From Eilatimonas milleporae (lineage in GTDB: Bacteria > Pseudomonadota > Alphaproteobacteria > Sphingomonadales > Kordiimonadaceae), in assembly GCF_003688555.1 (NCBI RefSeq), contig NZ_REFR01000009.1, positions 310,001 through 374,000 on the forward strand: a stretch of 64,000 nucleotides of DNA. The letters run 5' to 3'. The notes under the pieces were generated by a model. That model saw only the letters and a list, made by a program, of their open reading frames with translations. It was not told where the DNA came from and made no database searches. A program made the position numbers and the translations under genes. Shown in pieces: positions 34,275-44,495 of this stretch. Numbering within the stretch: the stretch's first letter is position 1; the number at the start of each line of letters is the position of its first letter.

Positions 34275-34826
34275 ATGTGGACCCTGCCCAACATATTGAC
34301 GCTGTCGCGTATTGTGGTGATCCCGCTCCTCGTCGGCACCTTCTACATTCAGCAGCCGTTGGGCAGTCATATCGCCTTTGCCCTGTTCACACTGGCCGGT
34401 ATCACGGATTTCTTCGACGGTTATCTGGCACGGGCAACCGGGTCCGTCTCCAAAATCGGTCAATTCCTCGACCCGATCGCCGACAAGCTGATGGTGGGCG
34501 CCATCATCGTCATGGTGGTCGGCACCGGCTGGGTCAACGGCGTTCATGTGGTGGCCGCCGTCATCATCATGTGCCGGGAACTGCTGGTGTCGGGTCTGAG
34601 GGAATTTCTCGCGGGCATACAGGTTGGCGTCCCGGTCAGCTGGCTTGCCAAATGGAAAACAACGGTACAAATGGTGGCGCTGGCCTCCCTTGTCTGGGCG
34701 GAAGGCGGCGCAGCCCTTGGCCTGCCGGCGCTTGATGTCGGCCTTGCGGGTCTGTGGATTGCCGCCGTGCTGACACTGTACACAGGCTATGATTATCTGC
34801 GGGTCGGCCTTAAGCATATGGTCTGA
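34275..34826 (+). CDS. pgsA: CDP-diacylglycerol–glycerol-3-phosphate 3-phosphatidyltransferase
   Basis: The 183-residue membrane enzyme has the CDP-alcohol phosphotransferase motif D-x2-DG-x2-AR-x8-G-x3-D-x3-D, seen as DFFDGYLAR followed by GQFLDPIAD (residues about 45-71). The N-terminus (MWTLPNILTLSRIVVIPLLV) and five or six hydrophobic spans are as in PgsA. It makes phosphatidylglycerophosphate, the first committed step of phosphatidylglycerol and cardiolipin synthesis. The ribosome binding site is weak. moaD follows after 41 bases. Confidence 0.95.
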   Translation: MWTLPNILTLSRIVVIPLLVGTFYIQQPLGSHIAFALFTLAGITDFFDGYLARATGSVSKIGQFLDPIADKLMVGAIIVMVVGTGWVNGVHVVAAVIIMCRELLVSGLREFLAGIQVGVPVSWLAKWKTTVQMVALASLVWAEGGAALGLPALDVGLAGLWIAAVLTLYTGYDYLRVGLKHMV

Positions 34827-34867
34827 TAAGGGTTCGGGACACGACACAGCGGGTTGGAGACATCCTG

Positions 34868-35119
34868 ATGCAACTTCTGTATTTCGCCTGGATGCGCGAG
34901 CGGATCGGCAAGGGCGAGGAAACACTGGAAAAACCGGCAGCGGTCAGAACCGTCGAGGATCTGATCGCACATCTGAAAACACTTGGCCCCGGTTACGCCC
35001 AGGCATTCGAAACCCGGCTTTTGATCCGTGCCGCCGTCAATCAGACGCATGTGGGCCTGGATCATGCGGTAACGGATGCGGATGAGGTCGCTTTCTTCCC
35101 TCCGGTCACCGGTGGATGA
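34868..35119 (+). CDS. moaD: Molybdopterin synthase small subunit
   Basis: The 83-residue beta-grasp protein ends in PPVTGG. The C-terminal Gly-Gly is adenylated by MoeB and then carries the thiocarboxylate that sulfurates precursor Z (cPMP). The N-terminus QLLYFAWMRERIG and the segment AVNQTHVGLDHAVTDADEVAF are typical of MoaD. GGAG lies eight bases before the ATG. It is followed by moaE 13 bases later. Confidence 0.94.
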   Translation: MQLLYFAWMRERIGKGEETLEKPAAVRTVEDLIAHLKTLGPGYAQAFETRLLIRAAVNQTHVGLDHAVTDADEVAFFPPVTGG

Positions 35120-35132
35120 CAAAGGGGGAACG

Positions 35133-35597
35133 ATGCCCGGCAGCATAATCCCCCATGTGCGCGTCCAGACGGATCCTTTCGACCTCATCGCCGAAATGGA
35201 CGCCGCGCGGCAGGATCGTACCGATATCGGCTCCATCGTCACCTTCACCGGTACGGTACGGGATATGGACGGCACCCTGGCCGCGCTGACGCTGGAACAC
35301 TATCCGGCCATGACCGAGAGGGAAATAAACCGGATCGCCCTTGACGCCGCCGGCCGCTGGCCGCTGGCCGCGATCCGTATTGTCCACCGCTACGGACGGC
35401 TGGAACCGGGCGATGATATCGTGCTGGTGGTAACCGCCGCCCCCCATCGTCAGGCGGCTTTCGAGGCCGCCGATTTCCTGATGGACTATCTGAAAAGCCG
35501 GGCCCCTTTCTGGAAAAGCGAAGAAACCGCCACAGGCACGCACTGGGTGGATGCGCGGGACAGCGATGCCCGCGTACTGAAACGCTGGGATGTGTAA
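35133..35597 (+). CDS. moaE: Molybdopterin synthase catalytic subunit
   Basis: The start is ATG 35133, five bases after AAAGGGGGAA; the longer frame to 35076 overlaps moaD. The 154-residue product has the MoaE features GSIVTFTGTVRDMDG, LTLEHYPAMTEREI, IRIVHRYGRLEPGDDIVLVV and the catalytic region DYLKSRAPFWKSEE with the conserved Lys residues. With MoaD it forms the heterotetramer that converts cPMP to molybdopterin in the cytosol. Confidence 0.95.
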   Translation: MPGSIIPHVRVQTDPFDLIAEMDAARQDRTDIGSIVTFTGTVRDMDGTLAALTLEHYPAMTEREINRIALDAAGRWPLAAIRIVHRYGRLEPGDDIVLVVTAAPHRQAAFEAADFLMDYLKSRAPFWKSEETATGTHWVDARDSDARVLKRWDV

Positions 35598-35822
35598 AGC
35601 CGACCTTTCCCCGACACCAACCGGCTGTTGAAGGTTTGCCCCACCGCCTGAAATTTACACTCGCAGTGGCAGTGATGGATATTGGCGTTGCGGGTACACC
35701 CGGACATAGCGATGCCGTAGGGCGGACAGCATGGCCTGTCTTGATCTTGCCCGGAAATGGTGCGTCTGTCGTCACACTTGCCTTTCATACTGACGAAGAC
35801 ATCATCAGGAGAGTACTCACAC

Positions 35823-36557
35823 ATGTTCGATATGCGCCTGCCTGTTTCCGCCGCCCTGCTGGCCCTTGGGATTGCCGCTGCCGGCTGGTTTACCGGCAAC
35901 GGCATCGTAAAGGCCCGGGCCACTGACCGGTATGTCACCGTCAAGGGCCTGGCGGAACGGGACGTACAGGCGGACCGTGCCGTCTGGTCCATCAGTTTTG
36001 TCGCCGCCAGCGACAGTCTGGATACGGCACGCAAAAAACTGTTGGCCGATCGCCGGGCCGTTCTGGATTTCCTGACCCGGCACGGTCTCACGGATGCGGA
36101 AACGGAGATGCAGAACCTGCGCGTGATTGATCAGGAAGCCCGCACATACACCAGCGGTCAGCCGACAAACCGCTATCTTCTGCAACAAACCACTCTTGTC
36201 CGTACGGACAAGGTGGATGCGATTGCCTCGGCGGCGGAAAATATCGGTGCGCTACTGGATGCCGGTGTCATTCTCGGCAATCTTGATGGTTATGACCAGG
36301 GGCGCGGCCCACATTTCCTGTTCACCCGCCTGAACGACATCAAACCGGCCATGATCGCCGAAGCGACAGCCAATGCCCGGCTGGCCGCCGGGCAGTTCGC
36401 CAGCGATTCCCAGACAGCGGTGGGCGGCGTTCGGCGCGCCCGTCAGGGCTTTTTCGAAATCCAGCCCGCCGACAATGCACCGGGTCTCTATGAACCGGGC
36501 CAGATTCACAAAAAAATCCGCATCGTTGTCACAATGGACTATCTGCTGACAGACTGA
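35823..36557 (+). CDS. SIMPL-domain (DUF541) periplasmic protein
   Basis: ATG 35823 has AGGAG 11 bases upstream. The 244-residue product begins with a short membrane anchor or signal sequence (PVSAALLALGIAAAGWFTG). The SIMPL domain follows: RYVTVKGLAERDVQADRAVW, the segment with LLADRRAVLDFLTRHG, and a C-terminal IRIVVTMDYLL. The family is periplasmic and linked to stress tolerance, but its biochemical role is unknown. It follows moaE at a distance of 225 bases without any visible gene between and converges on ftsZ. Confidence 0.85.
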   Translation: MFDMRLPVSAALLALGIAAAGWFTGNGIVKARATDRYVTVKGLAERDVQADRAVWSISFVAASDSLDTARKKLLADRRAVLDFLTRHGLTDAETEMQNLRVIDQEARTYTSGQPTNRYLLQQTTLVRTDKVDAIASAAENIGALLDAGVILGNLDGYDQGRGPHFLFTRLNDIKPAMIAEATANARLAAGQFASDSQTAVGGVRRARQGFFEIQPADNAPGLYEPGQIHKKIRIVVTMDYLLTD

Positions 36558-36577
36558 AGCAGACAGTTTGCAACCAA

Positions 36578-36608
36578 CAAAAAGGCCGGGGAAAACATCC
36601 CCCGGCCT
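36578..36608 (-). terminator. Intrinsic terminator of the dcw cluster after ftsZ
   Basis: On the minus strand AGGCCGGGG-type arms (36600-36608 with 36583-36591) form a 9-10 bp stem with a 7-base loop, followed by TTTTTG. It starts 28 bases after the ftsZ stop. The same hairpin can also end the convergent SIMPL transcript. Confidence 0.85.
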
Positions 36609-36635
36609 CTTCACGTCCCGGTAGCTGAACGCCGG

Positions 36636-38522
36636 TCAGTTCTGCTGGCGTTTGAGAAAACTCGGAATTTCCAACTGCTCGGTACCACGACCGGCAGGCG
36701 CTGCCGGACGGTCATCCGCCTGTACCGCACCCAGACCTGCCTGATCCCTGGCGGGTGCTGCCGCTGGAGCGGGCCGGGCCCCCGTATCGTTAGAGGCCGC
36801 CGGCTGGCGAACCGTCGGCAGGTCTTCCCCTTCCTGAGCACCCCGCAATCCCGCCGTCATCAATTGGAAAAAACTGCGCTTGGCCGCAGGCCTGGCAGGC
36901 TCTTCGACGGATGCCCGAGGGGTGGTTCCGGCTGTCTGTTGCTGTGCGGCGGGCGACGGACTTTCCGACGTACCGCTCAGATAGGCAGCCTCGTCAAAGG
37001 CATTGGCCCGGGTCAACGGCTCGGCGCCAGGCGGGGTTTCGCCGAGAGCCGCGCTGGACGCTTTCGGTGCCATCGGCGCATCGGCCACGAACAGATCCTC
37101 TGCCCGCGCGGCGATAGCCTTTTCCTCCAGTGCGTCGACGGCTGCCACAGTCGTGTCGGCTTGCCGGGTTTCAGCGTCCATGGCAGAAACCGGTACCGGA
37201 TCCGCGACATCGCCCCCCTGATCGCCAGTCATATCAAGCGGATCGGACGGCGCCTCGGGCTGGGTTTCAGACGGCGTCGCGGGTGGGTTTTCAACCGGCG
37301 CGTCCATCGTGACGGCTGTCTCGGCAACCGGGGCTTCGGCCACCGGGGCAACACTTTCCTCATCGGCGACCGGCTGTGCAAGCACCGATACGGCGGGCTC
37401 AGCCACCGGGGCCGCATCAGCCCCTTCGGCAACAGCCTGTTCAGCGACATGCGCGGAAGACGGGGTGGATGCCGGCGTTTCCGTCACGGGGGCGGAAACG
37501 GGACGGGATGCCCCCCTAACGCTTTGACGGTCCGCAGTGGGCAGTCCGGCCAGATTGCCGCCTTCAATACCGGTGGCGACGACGGACACGCGCAGGCGTC
37601 CTTCCAGATCCTGACTAAAGGCGGAGCCGAAAACGATCAGGGCATCCGGATCGGCCTGTTCGCGCACCATGTTAACGGCCTCGTCCACCTCGTACAGCGT
37701 CATGTCCATGCCACCCGTCACATTGATGATGACGCCTTTCGCTCCTTTGAGCGACGCTTCTTCCAGCAGCGGGTTGGAAATGGCGGCGGCGGCAGCCTCG
37801 CCGGCCCGGGTTTCGCCTTCGGCCTCGCCGGTGCCCATCATGGCCTTGCCCATTTCGGACATGACGGTACGAACATCGGCAAAATCAAGGTTGATCAATC
37901 CAGGCATGACCATCAGGTCGGTGATGCCCCGCACACCGGAATGCAGAACCTCGTCCGCCATGGCGAACGCTTCGGCGAAGGTGGTACGCTCATTGGCGAC
38001 ACGAAACAGGTTCTGGTTCGGGATGATGATCAGGGTGTCGACCTCGGCCGCCAGTTCCTGAATACCGCTTTCGGCGATCTTCATGCGCCGGCCGCCTTCA
38101 AACTGGAAGGGTTTGGTCACCACCCCGACCGTCAGGACACCTTTTTCACGGGCCCGCCGGGCAATGACAGGGGCGGCGCCGGTACCGGTCCCCCCTCCCA
38201 TTCCGGCGGTGATAAAGGCCATATGATACCCGTTCAGCGTCTGGTCGATCAGGTCCAGCGATTCCTCGGCGGCGGCCTGCCCGACCTTGGGCTGGGCGCC
38301 GGCTCCGAGCCCCTGGGTGATCTGGGCACCCAGCTGGATCTTGTTGCCGGCGCCTGAATCCGTAAGAGACTGGGCATCCGTATTGGCGACAATGAAATCC
38401 ACGCCCTGCAATTCGGCGCGGATCATGTTGGTCACGGCGTTGCAGCCGGCTCCGCCAACGCCCATGACGGCGATGCGCGGCGTCAGCTCGGTCAGTTCGG
38501 TGGATTCAAAATCGATCGGCAT
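36636..38522 (-). CDS. ftsZ: Cell division GTPase FtsZ
   Basis: This 628-residue tubulin homologue polymerises into the division ring. The GTP-binding elements are VGGAGCNAV (residues 22-30) and the tubulin signature GGGTGTG (109-115). The globular part ends near residue 320 ([11 protein letters not shown]). A disordered linker of about 290 residues rich in Ala, Pro, Glu and Val follows, and the C-terminal peptide [12 protein letters not shown] binds FtsA and other partners. Long linkers are usual in alphaproteobacteria. GGAGG lies nine bases before the ATG. It is the last dcw gene and is followed by an intrinsic terminator, so lpxC is not attached as in many Proteobacteria. Confidence 0.98.
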   Translation of the reverse strand: MPIDFESTELTELTPRIAVMGVGGAGCNAVTNMIRAELQGVDFIVANTDAQSLTDSGAGNKIQLGAQITQGLGAGAQPKVGQAAAEESLDLIDQTLNGYHMAFITAGMGGGTGTGAAPVIARRAREKGVLTVGVVTKPFQFEGGRRMKIAESGIQELAAEVDTLIIIPNQNLFRVANERTTFAEAFAMADEVLHSGVRGITDLMVMPGLINLDFADVRTVMSEMGKAMMGTGEAEGETRAGEAAAAAISNPLLEEASLKGAKGVIINVTGGMDMTLYEVDEAVNMVREQADPDALIVFGSAFSQDLEGRLRVSVVATGIEGGNLAGLPTADRQSVRGASRPVSAPVTETPASTPSSAHVAEQAVAEGADAAPVAEPAVSVLAQPVADEESVAPVAEAPVAETAVTMDAPVENPPATPSETQPEAPSDPLDMTGDQGGDVADPVPVSAMDAETRQADTTVAAVDALEEKAIAARAEDLFVADAPMAPKASSAALGETPPGAEPLTRANAFDEAAYLSGTSESPSPAAQQQTAGTTPRASVEEPARPAAKRSFFQLMTAGLRGAQEGEDLPTVRQPAASNDTGARPAPAAAPARDQAGLGAVQADDRPAAPAGRGTEQLEIPSFLKRQQN

Positions 38523-38597
38523 GGCCCTTGTCCTCCATCATTATCCTGTTTTACCCCGCATGGCAGTTTCAGACCACTGGCAATGCGGTGCGTTTCA

Positions 38598-39869
38598 TCA
38601 AAAACTCGCCTTTATCCAGCGCCACAGCCTGGCAAGGCCTCGATCCCCGTCCGGTCTTTTTGTTCCGCCCAGAATGGCGCGGTTGTTTTCGCCGCCATGC
38701 AGGGCGGCATATTTCAGCAGTCCGACGGCAACGGTAAAAATCGGTGACTGCGCCGACGTGGGCAGCCCGGCCAGCGGCAGGGGCCGCGCGATCCGCACGC
38801 TGGCGCCCAATCGGTCGGCGGCCAGGTCCCGCATTCCCTCGACCAGTGCGGCGCCGCCGGTCAAAACAATGCGGCGGCTGCTTTCGCCGGCGAACCCGGC
38901 GGTTGTCAGCGCGCTTTTCACTTCCGCCAGCAGGCCGCAATATTCCCGGTGGATGACATCGGTCAGCCGAGCACGCGGCTGGCGTATGGTCCTGTCAGCG
39001 GCGGACTGCTCGCCCACCTGCACCACCTCGATTTCAAGCCGTTCGTCGGCACCGTCCCGCACAGCGCCGCCGTGAAAGGTTTTCAACCGCTCCGCTTCAT
39101 CGAAGGGGGCTGTCAGCGCCCGTGCGATCTGCTCGGTCACGAGGGCACCGCCCACGGGCAGGATTTCGGAATGGACAAGCGCGCCTTGCGCAAACAGGGC
39201 CAATCCCGTGCTGCCAGCGCCGATGTCAATGCAGGCGGCTCCCATGCGGGCCTCGTCTTCCACCAGTGCGGCAAGACCGGCGGCATAGGGTGCCAGCACC
39301 ATGTCCCGGACATCCAGATGCGCCCGGCGGACACAGGCCTCCAGATTTTTCATCGGCGCACTGTCAACGGTAATCACATGCAGGGCAACCGTCAGTGCCT
39401 GCCCGTGAAGACCGACGGGTGCCTTCACACCGTAATGCCCGTCCAACGCGAAGGCGGCCGGAAAAGCATGCAGAATATGACGCTCCCCCACATCGATCCG
39501 CTCTCGTGCCTGACGCAGGGCACGGGCAATATCGGCCTCGCTGACCACATGGCCGTCAAGGGCGACTTCGGCTTCGACAATGTCACTGGCCGGACGGCCG
39601 GCGGAGAGAGATACGAAAACATCGGCAACCTGTTTTCCAGCCATTTTTTCAGCCTGGTCGACACTGGCCCGGATTGCCTTTTCGGCAGCCGCCATATCGA
39701 CAACGGCACCGCCGGCAATGCCGGCGCTGGCACGGTTGCCGACCCCTCTGACGGTGATGACACCGCCCGGACGGACATCGGCAATCAGACAGGCGACCTT
39801 GTGGGCCCCGACGTCAAGGGCCGTGACCGTGCCTTCCACCCCGTTTTGGTCCGTTACCGCTTCAGCCAT
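38598..39869 (-). CDS. ftsA: Cell division protein FtsA
   Basis: The 423-residue actin-fold ATPase tethers FtsZ to the membrane. Visible features are ALDVGAHKVACLIADV at the N-terminus (phosphate-1 loop), ACIDIGAGSTGLALF near residue 210 (phosphate-2), RRIVLTGGAALVEGM near 340, and the C-terminal amphipathic membrane helix GLARLWRWIKASF. The 1C domain has RERIDVGERHILHAFP. It lies 75 bases upstream of ftsZ and 63 bases downstream of ftsQ. Confidence 0.96.
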   Translation of the reverse strand: MAEAVTDQNGVEGTVTALDVGAHKVACLIADVRPGGVITVRGVGNRASAGIAGGAVVDMAAAEKAIRASVDQAEKMAGKQVADVFVSLSAGRPASDIVEAEVALDGHVVSEADIARALRQARERIDVGERHILHAFPAAFALDGHYGVKAPVGLHGQALTVALHVITVDSAPMKNLEACVRRAHLDVRDMVLAPYAAGLAALVEDEARMGAACIDIGAGSTGLALFAQGALVHSEILPVGGALVTEQIARALTAPFDEAERLKTFHGGAVRDGADERLEIEVVQVGEQSAADRTIRQPRARLTDVIHREYCGLLAEVKSALTTAGFAGESSRRIVLTGGAALVEGMRDLAADRLGASVRIARPLPLAGLPTSAQSPIFTVAVGLLKYAALHGGENNRAILGGTKRPDGDRGLARLWRWIKASF

Positions 39870-39932
39870 CCTTCAAGGTCCCATACTCACATCACACGAA
39901 CCTGCCGGCACACCGGCCAGGTCATCAGTTCA

Positions 39933-40937
39933 TCAGGTCGTCAGGTCGATACCGTCCATGACCCGGCGCCCCGCAGGCGTCACCCGCATCACCAGTCGAT
40001 CCGCCAGACGCATATCGATCACACTGATTTCCCGCGCCAGCAGGGCATATTGCTCTTCAAGCCGGATAAACCGGGCGAAAGCGTCCGCTGCGGGATAAAC
40101 ACCGCCGTCCTCTGGAAGCTTCAGCCGCACGCCATTGTCAAACACCAGATCCCAGCGCCGCCCGGAGACACGCACGGCGCTTTGGATCCGCGGCGCCAGA
40201 CCGGGTGCTGCGTCCATGAGCCGTTTCAGCGCCCCGATTTCCTCAGGCGCCCCCTCGCCGACCAAAAGCATATGTCCGGCAAAGGGCGTCAGATTGCTGA
40301 TGTCGATCACCACACCGTCGGCATCAACCAACCGCACCCTGCCGCCCTGCTGCCACAAGGCAAAGGGCTCGCGCTCGACAAGCCGGATTGACAGCCCGCC
40401 CGGCAGATGCCGTTGTACAACGGCCTGCTTCACCCAGGACAAACCTTCCAGCCGCGTTTTCAACGCATCGATGTCGATGGCGAACATCGGCATACCGGTA
40501 TCGATGTCCAGAACAGACATGATATCCTGCTGGCTGGTGCGCGCGGCCCCGTCAACATCCACTGACCGCAGAATGAAACCGGCCTCACGGCTGGCTTCAA
40601 CCATCCACAGGCCGGTTCTGTCCAGGCTCACAGCCGTGACCAGACCAATCAGGCCAAGCATGACGCCAAACGGCAGAAGGTTTTTAAGCCACGGCGATTT
40701 GATCGCAACCCCGCTGACAGGATCATGTTTGACCGGCACCGGTTTCGCCAGGGCCCGATTGATCAACGCCTTTTTGGCCAGTGCTTTTTTGACCAGTACC
40801 TTCTGGCCGGCAATCCGCTTGACCGGTATACGGACCGGACTGATGGGCCGGGCCTGCTGGGCACTGGATGCGGGACGACAGGGCCTGTCGTGGCCTGCCA
40901 CCGCACCAATCAGAACGGCACTGCGGGATGTACTCAT
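39933..40937 (-). CDS. ftsQ: Cell division protein FtsQ
   Basis: The 334-residue bitopic protein has a long basic cytoplasmic tail (residues 1-95) made of repeated KKALAKKAL-like units, one membrane span (LLPFGVMLGLIGLVTAVSL, about 98-116), then a POTRA domain (FILRSVDVDGAARTSQQDIM) and the FtsQ beta domain with LSWVKQAVVQRHLPGGLSI and FALWQQGGRVRLVDADGVVI. It links the cytoplasmic and periplasmic parts of the divisome together with FtsL (and FtsB). Its ATG overlaps the murB stop by four bases; no ddl gene separates them. The low-complexity Lys/Ala tail is longer than in most homologues. Confidence 0.93.
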   Translation of the reverse strand: MSTSRSAVLIGAVAGHDRPCRPASSAQQARPISPVRIPVKRIAGQKVLVKKALAKKALINRALAKPVPVKHDPVSGVAIKSPWLKNLLPFGVMLGLIGLVTAVSLDRTGLWMVEASREAGFILRSVDVDGAARTSQQDIMSVLDIDTGMPMFAIDIDALKTRLEGLSWVKQAVVQRHLPGGLSIRLVEREPFALWQQGGRVRLVDADGVVIDISNLTPFAGHMLLVGEGAPEEIGALKRLMDAAPGLAPRIQSAVRVSGRRWDLVFDNGVRLKLPEDGGVYPAADAFARFIRLEEQYALLAREISVIDMRLADRLVMRVTPAGRRVMDGIDLTT

Positions 40938-41947
40938 CCCTGCGCCTCCCCGCTTTCGTGTGAAACGCCGGGTTTGCCGATCCGGCGGATTTCCCAGTCA
41001 AGCATCACCCCGGTCTCATCCCGCACACGGGCCCGTACCATTTCTCCGAGACGTTCAATATCATCGGCACTGGCCCGGCCGCGATTGATCAGAAAGTTGC
41101 AATGTTTTTCGCTGACCTGGGCGTCACCGACGGCAAGGCCCCGGCATCCGGCCCGGTCAATCAGCTCCCACGCCTTTTGACCGCCGCCAGTCTCGGACGC
41201 GGGATTTTTAAAGGTGCTGCCGCCTGTCCGCGTGCCGATGGGCTGGCTGTCGGACCGCTGCGCGCTGATGTCCGCCATACGGGCACGGATATCGGCGGAC
41301 TGACCGGCCATGCCCTTCAGGCAGGCGCACAGCAGGATCAGCCTGTCATCCACAACGCTGCGCCGGTAACTGAATTTCAGGTCAGCCGGGGTCATGTCCT
41401 GCACATGTCCCCAACGGTCCACCGCACGCACATGCTGCACCACATCGGCCACTTCATGCCCGTAAGCGCCTGCGTTCATGGCAATGGCCCCGCCGATGGT
41501 GCCGGGCACACCGATCAGGAACTCCAACCCCGCAACGCCGGCATCCGCCGCCGCCCGCGCAACATGCACGTCCATGGCACCGGCACCCGCCTTGACCATG
41601 TCACCGCGCGCACGGATACCGGCGAAAGCCCGGCCCAGGCGTATGACCACACCGTCAACGCCGCCGTCACGAACCAGCAGATTCGACCCCACACCGATCA
41701 CCGTCAGCGGGACATCGCCCGGCAGTCCGCGCAGAAAGCAAACCAGATCGTCCTCATCCGCGGGCTCAAACAGAATTTCAGCCGGACCGCCGGTGCGAAA
41801 CCAGCTTAACCGGGCCAGTGATGCATACTCGGCAAGGCGCCCGCGCACCTTGGGCAGACGTGCCATCAACGGCCCGGCCGTACCGCTTATGTCGCCACGT
41901 CCCTGCAATGCTGATACGGTTTTTTCCACCGCCCGGTTCGCCATCAT
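40934..41947 (-). CDS. murB: UDP-N-acetylenolpyruvoylglucosamine reductase
   Basis: The start is ATG 41947, which overlaps the murC stop as ATGA and has GGAG eight bases upstream. The 337-residue FAD enzyme reduces UDP-GlcNAc-enolpyruvate to UDP-MurNAc. Features are [19 protein letters not shown] (about 49-67), [37 protein letters not shown] (FAD site), [10 protein letters not shown] with the catalytic Ser, and [13 protein letters not shown]. It is a type I/II hybrid length usual in alphaproteobacteria. Confidence 0.97.
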   Translation of the reverse strand: MMANRAVEKTVSALQGRGDISGTAGPLMARLPKVRGRLAEYASLARLSWFRTGGPAEILFEPADEDDLVCFLRGLPGDVPLTVIGVGSNLLVRDGGVDGVVIRLGRAFAGIRARGDMVKAGAGAMDVHVARAAADAGVAGLEFLIGVPGTIGGAIAMNAGAYGHEVADVVQHVRAVDRWGHVQDMTPADLKFSYRRSVVDDRLILLCACLKGMAGQSADIRARMADISAQRSDSQPIGTRTGGSTFKNPASETGGGQKAWELIDRAGCRGLAVGDAQVSEKHCNFLINRGRASADDIERLGEMVRARVRDETGVMLDWEIRRIGKPGVSHESGEAQG

Positions 41948-43380
41948 GCCGCGTCTCCACCACTTGCCTGTCTGTCCAGGGCTTCCGGCAGGCTCTGGGC
42001 CCACTGGGTGATCGACCCCGCGCCGAGACAGATCACCAGATCCCCGGGCCGACCATGCTCCAGAACTGTTTTCGCGAGATCGTCAGGGCCGTTCACCGTC
42101 ACCACAGACCTGTGGCCATGCAGAACCAACCCCTCCGCCAGGGTCTCGTGGGACAGCCCCGGTACGGGCGCTTCGCCGGCCGCGTAGACAGGCGCCACGA
42201 TGACCGTATCGGCATCATTGAAACAGGTGCAAAAATCCTCGAACAGGGTTTCAAGCCGGCTGTAACGGTGCGGCTGCACCACCGCGATGACACGGCCGGC
42301 ATAACTGTCACGACCGGCCTTCAGGACGGCGGCGATTTCAACCGGATGGTGGCCATAATCGTCGATCACCTGCAGGCCGGCGCCCTCGCCGACACGGGTA
42401 AAGCGGCGCTTGACCCCGCCAAAACCGGCCAGGGCATGTCTGATTGTCTCTTCGTCGATGCCCATCTGCAATCCGACCGCAATGGCCGCCAGGGCGTTCT
42501 GAACATTATGCTGCCCCGGCATGGGCAGGGTAATGCCTGTCAGGAACCGTTCGCCGTCCCCGGCGCCCGCACCGTGTCCCAGACTGATGTCGGCATCAAA
42601 ACGGGAAACGCCATTGTCCGACCGTACATTCACGGCCCGGACCATGGCCTGCGGTGAAAAGCCGTATGTCACAACGCGCCGGTCACCCAGTGCCGCAATC
42701 AGCGACTGCACCTCCGGATGGTCCAGGCAGAGAATGGCGGCTCCGTAAAAGGGAACCCGTTCCAGAAAGCTGTGGAAGGCCTGTTTTTCCGCCTCAAACG
42801 TGCCGTAATGATCCAGATGCTCAGGGTCCAGATTGGTCACCACCGCAAGCGTGGCCGGCAATTTCACGAATGTTCCGTCGGACTCATCGGCTTCAACCAC
42901 CATCCAGTCGCCCGCGCCCAGCCGGGCATTTGTGCCGTAGGAATTGATGATACCCCCATTGATCACCGTGGGGTCGAACCCGCCGGCATCGATCACGGCG
43001 GCCACCATCGACGTGGTCGTTGTCTTGCCGTGGGTGCCGGCCACCGAGACACACCATTTCAACCGCATCAGTTCGGCCAGCATCTCGGCCCTGCGGACAA
43101 CGGGAATGCCGGCGGCACGCGCGGCGATCATTTCGGGATTGTCTTCCGTAATGGCCGACGACACCACCACTACACCGGCGTCTCCCAGATTGCCGGCTTC
43201 CTGCGTTGTGGCGATACGGATACCCAGGGTCTTCAGGCGCTTTACATTGGCATTCTCGGCAATGTCGGAGCCCTGCACCGGATAGCCCAGATTGTGCATC
43301 ACTTCGGCGATGCCGGACATACCGATGCCGCCAATGCCGACGAAATGAACGGTACCGATATCAAAGGGCAGATTTTTCAT
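41944..43380 (-). CDS. murC: UDP-N-acetylmuramate–L-alanine ligase
   Basis: The 478-residue Mur ligase starts with [20 protein letters not shown] (UDP-binding Rossmann part). The ATP loop [15 protein letters not shown] lies near residues 118-132, the central domain contains [20 protein letters not shown], and the C-terminal domain [15 protein letters not shown]. It adds the first amino acid of the peptide stem. It overlaps murG upstream and murB downstream by four bases each. Confidence 0.98.
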   Translation of the reverse strand: MKNLPFDIGTVHFVGIGGIGMSGIAEVMHNLGYPVQGSDIAENANVKRLKTLGIRIATTQEAGNLGDAGVVVVSSAITEDNPEMIAARAAGIPVVRRAEMLAELMRLKWCVSVAGTHGKTTTTSMVAAVIDAGGFDPTVINGGIINSYGTNARLGAGDWMVVEADESDGTFVKLPATLAVVTNLDPEHLDHYGTFEAEKQAFHSFLERVPFYGAAILCLDHPEVQSLIAALGDRRVVTYGFSPQAMVRAVNVRSDNGVSRFDADISLGHGAGAGDGERFLTGITLPMPGQHNVQNALAAIAVGLQMGIDEETIRHALAGFGGVKRRFTRVGEGAGLQVIDDYGHHPVEIAAVLKAGRDSYAGRVIAVVQPHRYSRLETLFEDFCTCFNDADTVIVAPVYAAGEAPVPGLSHETLAEGLVLHGHRSVVTVNGPDDLAKTVLEHGRPGDLVICLGAGSITQWAQSLPEALDRQASGGDAA

Positions 43381-44495
43381 TGCGGGACCCCGTCATCCAG
43401 AAAATCCGTGACATGGGACGCCAGTTGCACCGCGGCATCCGGTTGCCCGATACCGCGCAGGGCGTCGGACGCATCGCGCAGCTCTCCCATGTCACTCAAG
43501 AGACGCCGCAACAAGGTGGCCAGCCCGTCAGGCGTGAAATCGGTCTCTTCCATCATCCAGCCCCCTCCGGCATCAACCAGGGGCATGGCATTGGCACGCT
43601 GATGATCGTCGGCGGCAATGGCCAGCGGCACCAGAATGGCGGGGCGTCCCATGGCCGCCAGTTCCGCCAGGGTCGAGGCCCCGGCGCGGCAGATCACAAG
43701 CTGCGTGCGCTGAAGGGTCCCGGCGACATTTTCGAAATAGGCGCCGACCTCCTTGCGGATACCGGCCCGTTTGTAGGCCCTGACCACATTGGCGATATCC
43801 TCGGCCCGGGCCTGATGGGTGACGACAAGGCGCCTGCGCAAATCCTCATCCAGGCTCGCGAGAGCCGCCGGCACCACTTCGGACAGGATACGCGCGCCCT
43901 GACTGCCGCCGATGACAAACAGCCTTATGTCCCCACCGCCCAGCGGCGTGGCATACGCCAGGTTGGACAGTTTGGCCACGCTTGAACGGACCGGGTTGCC
44001 GGTGGTGACCGTCTGTGCCTGCCGGGGCACGCCGCTGGTGGTATCAACACTCAACGCCAGCAGGGCCGCGCTTTTTGAAAGCCAGCGGTTGACACGGCCC
44101 AGAACGGCATTCTGTTCGTGCAGCACATAGGGAATACCCAGCAGCCGTGCGGCCAGTATGGGCGGAAGACTGGGATAACCGCCAAAACCGACGACGACGC
44201 CGGGGCGGTCGCTGCGGAAAACACTGCGCATGGCGAGGGTCGCACGCAGCAGGCTCCACAAACCACGCAGTTTGGCGGCAACACCGCCGGCCATATGACT
44301 TTCCACATCCATGACATGACGCGGCAGCCCCTGACAGATATTCTGGAACCGGTCCCCCCGGCGATCCGTGACCAGAAGCACATCATGCCCCTGCCCTGTC
44401 AGAACCCCGGCCAGGGCCTCCGCCGGCACCATGTGCCCGCCGGTACCGCCAGCGGCCAGTACGACGTGCGGATTTTCACGCATATCATCCGTCAT
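43377..44495 (-). CDS. murG: Lipid II-forming GlcNAc transferase MurG
   Basis: The 372-residue GT28 enzyme transfers GlcNAc to lipid I at the inner face of the membrane. Motifs seen are [15 protein letters not shown] (G-loop 1, residues about 11-25), [16 protein letters not shown] (about 104), [13 protein letters not shown] and, in the C-domain, [16 protein letters not shown] and [22 protein letters not shown]. The ATG overlaps the ftsW stop by four bases; an in-frame ATG 12 bases later is a possible alternative. Confidence 0.97.
   Translation of the reverse strand: MTDDMRENPHVVLAAGGTGGHMVPAEALAGVLTGQGHDVLLVTDRRGDRFQNICQGLPRHVMDVESHMAGGVAAKLRGLWSLLRATLAMRSVFRSDRPGVVVGFGGYPSLPPILAARLLGIPYVLHEQNAVLGRVNRWLSKSAALLALSVDTTSGVPRQAQTVTTGNPVRSSVAKLSNLAYATPLGGGDIRLFVIGGSQGARILSEVVPAALASLDEDLRRRLVVTHQARAEDIANVVRAYKRAGIRKEVGAYFENVAGTLQRTQLVICRAGASTLAELAAMGRPAILVPLAIAADDHQRANAMPLVDAGGGWMMEETDFTPDGLATLLRRLLSDMGELRDASDALRGIGQPDAAVQLASHVTDFLDDGVPQ

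Noticed and set aside
34088-34735. 215-codon plus-strand open frame before pgsA
   Set aside because: It overlaps pgsA in another frame and has no motif. The upstream part is the promoter gap with an inverted repeat.
36864-38357. 497-codon plus-strand open frame
   Set aside because: It is the complement of the ftsZ gene and its Ala/Pro-rich linker. FtsZ is unambiguous on the minus strand.
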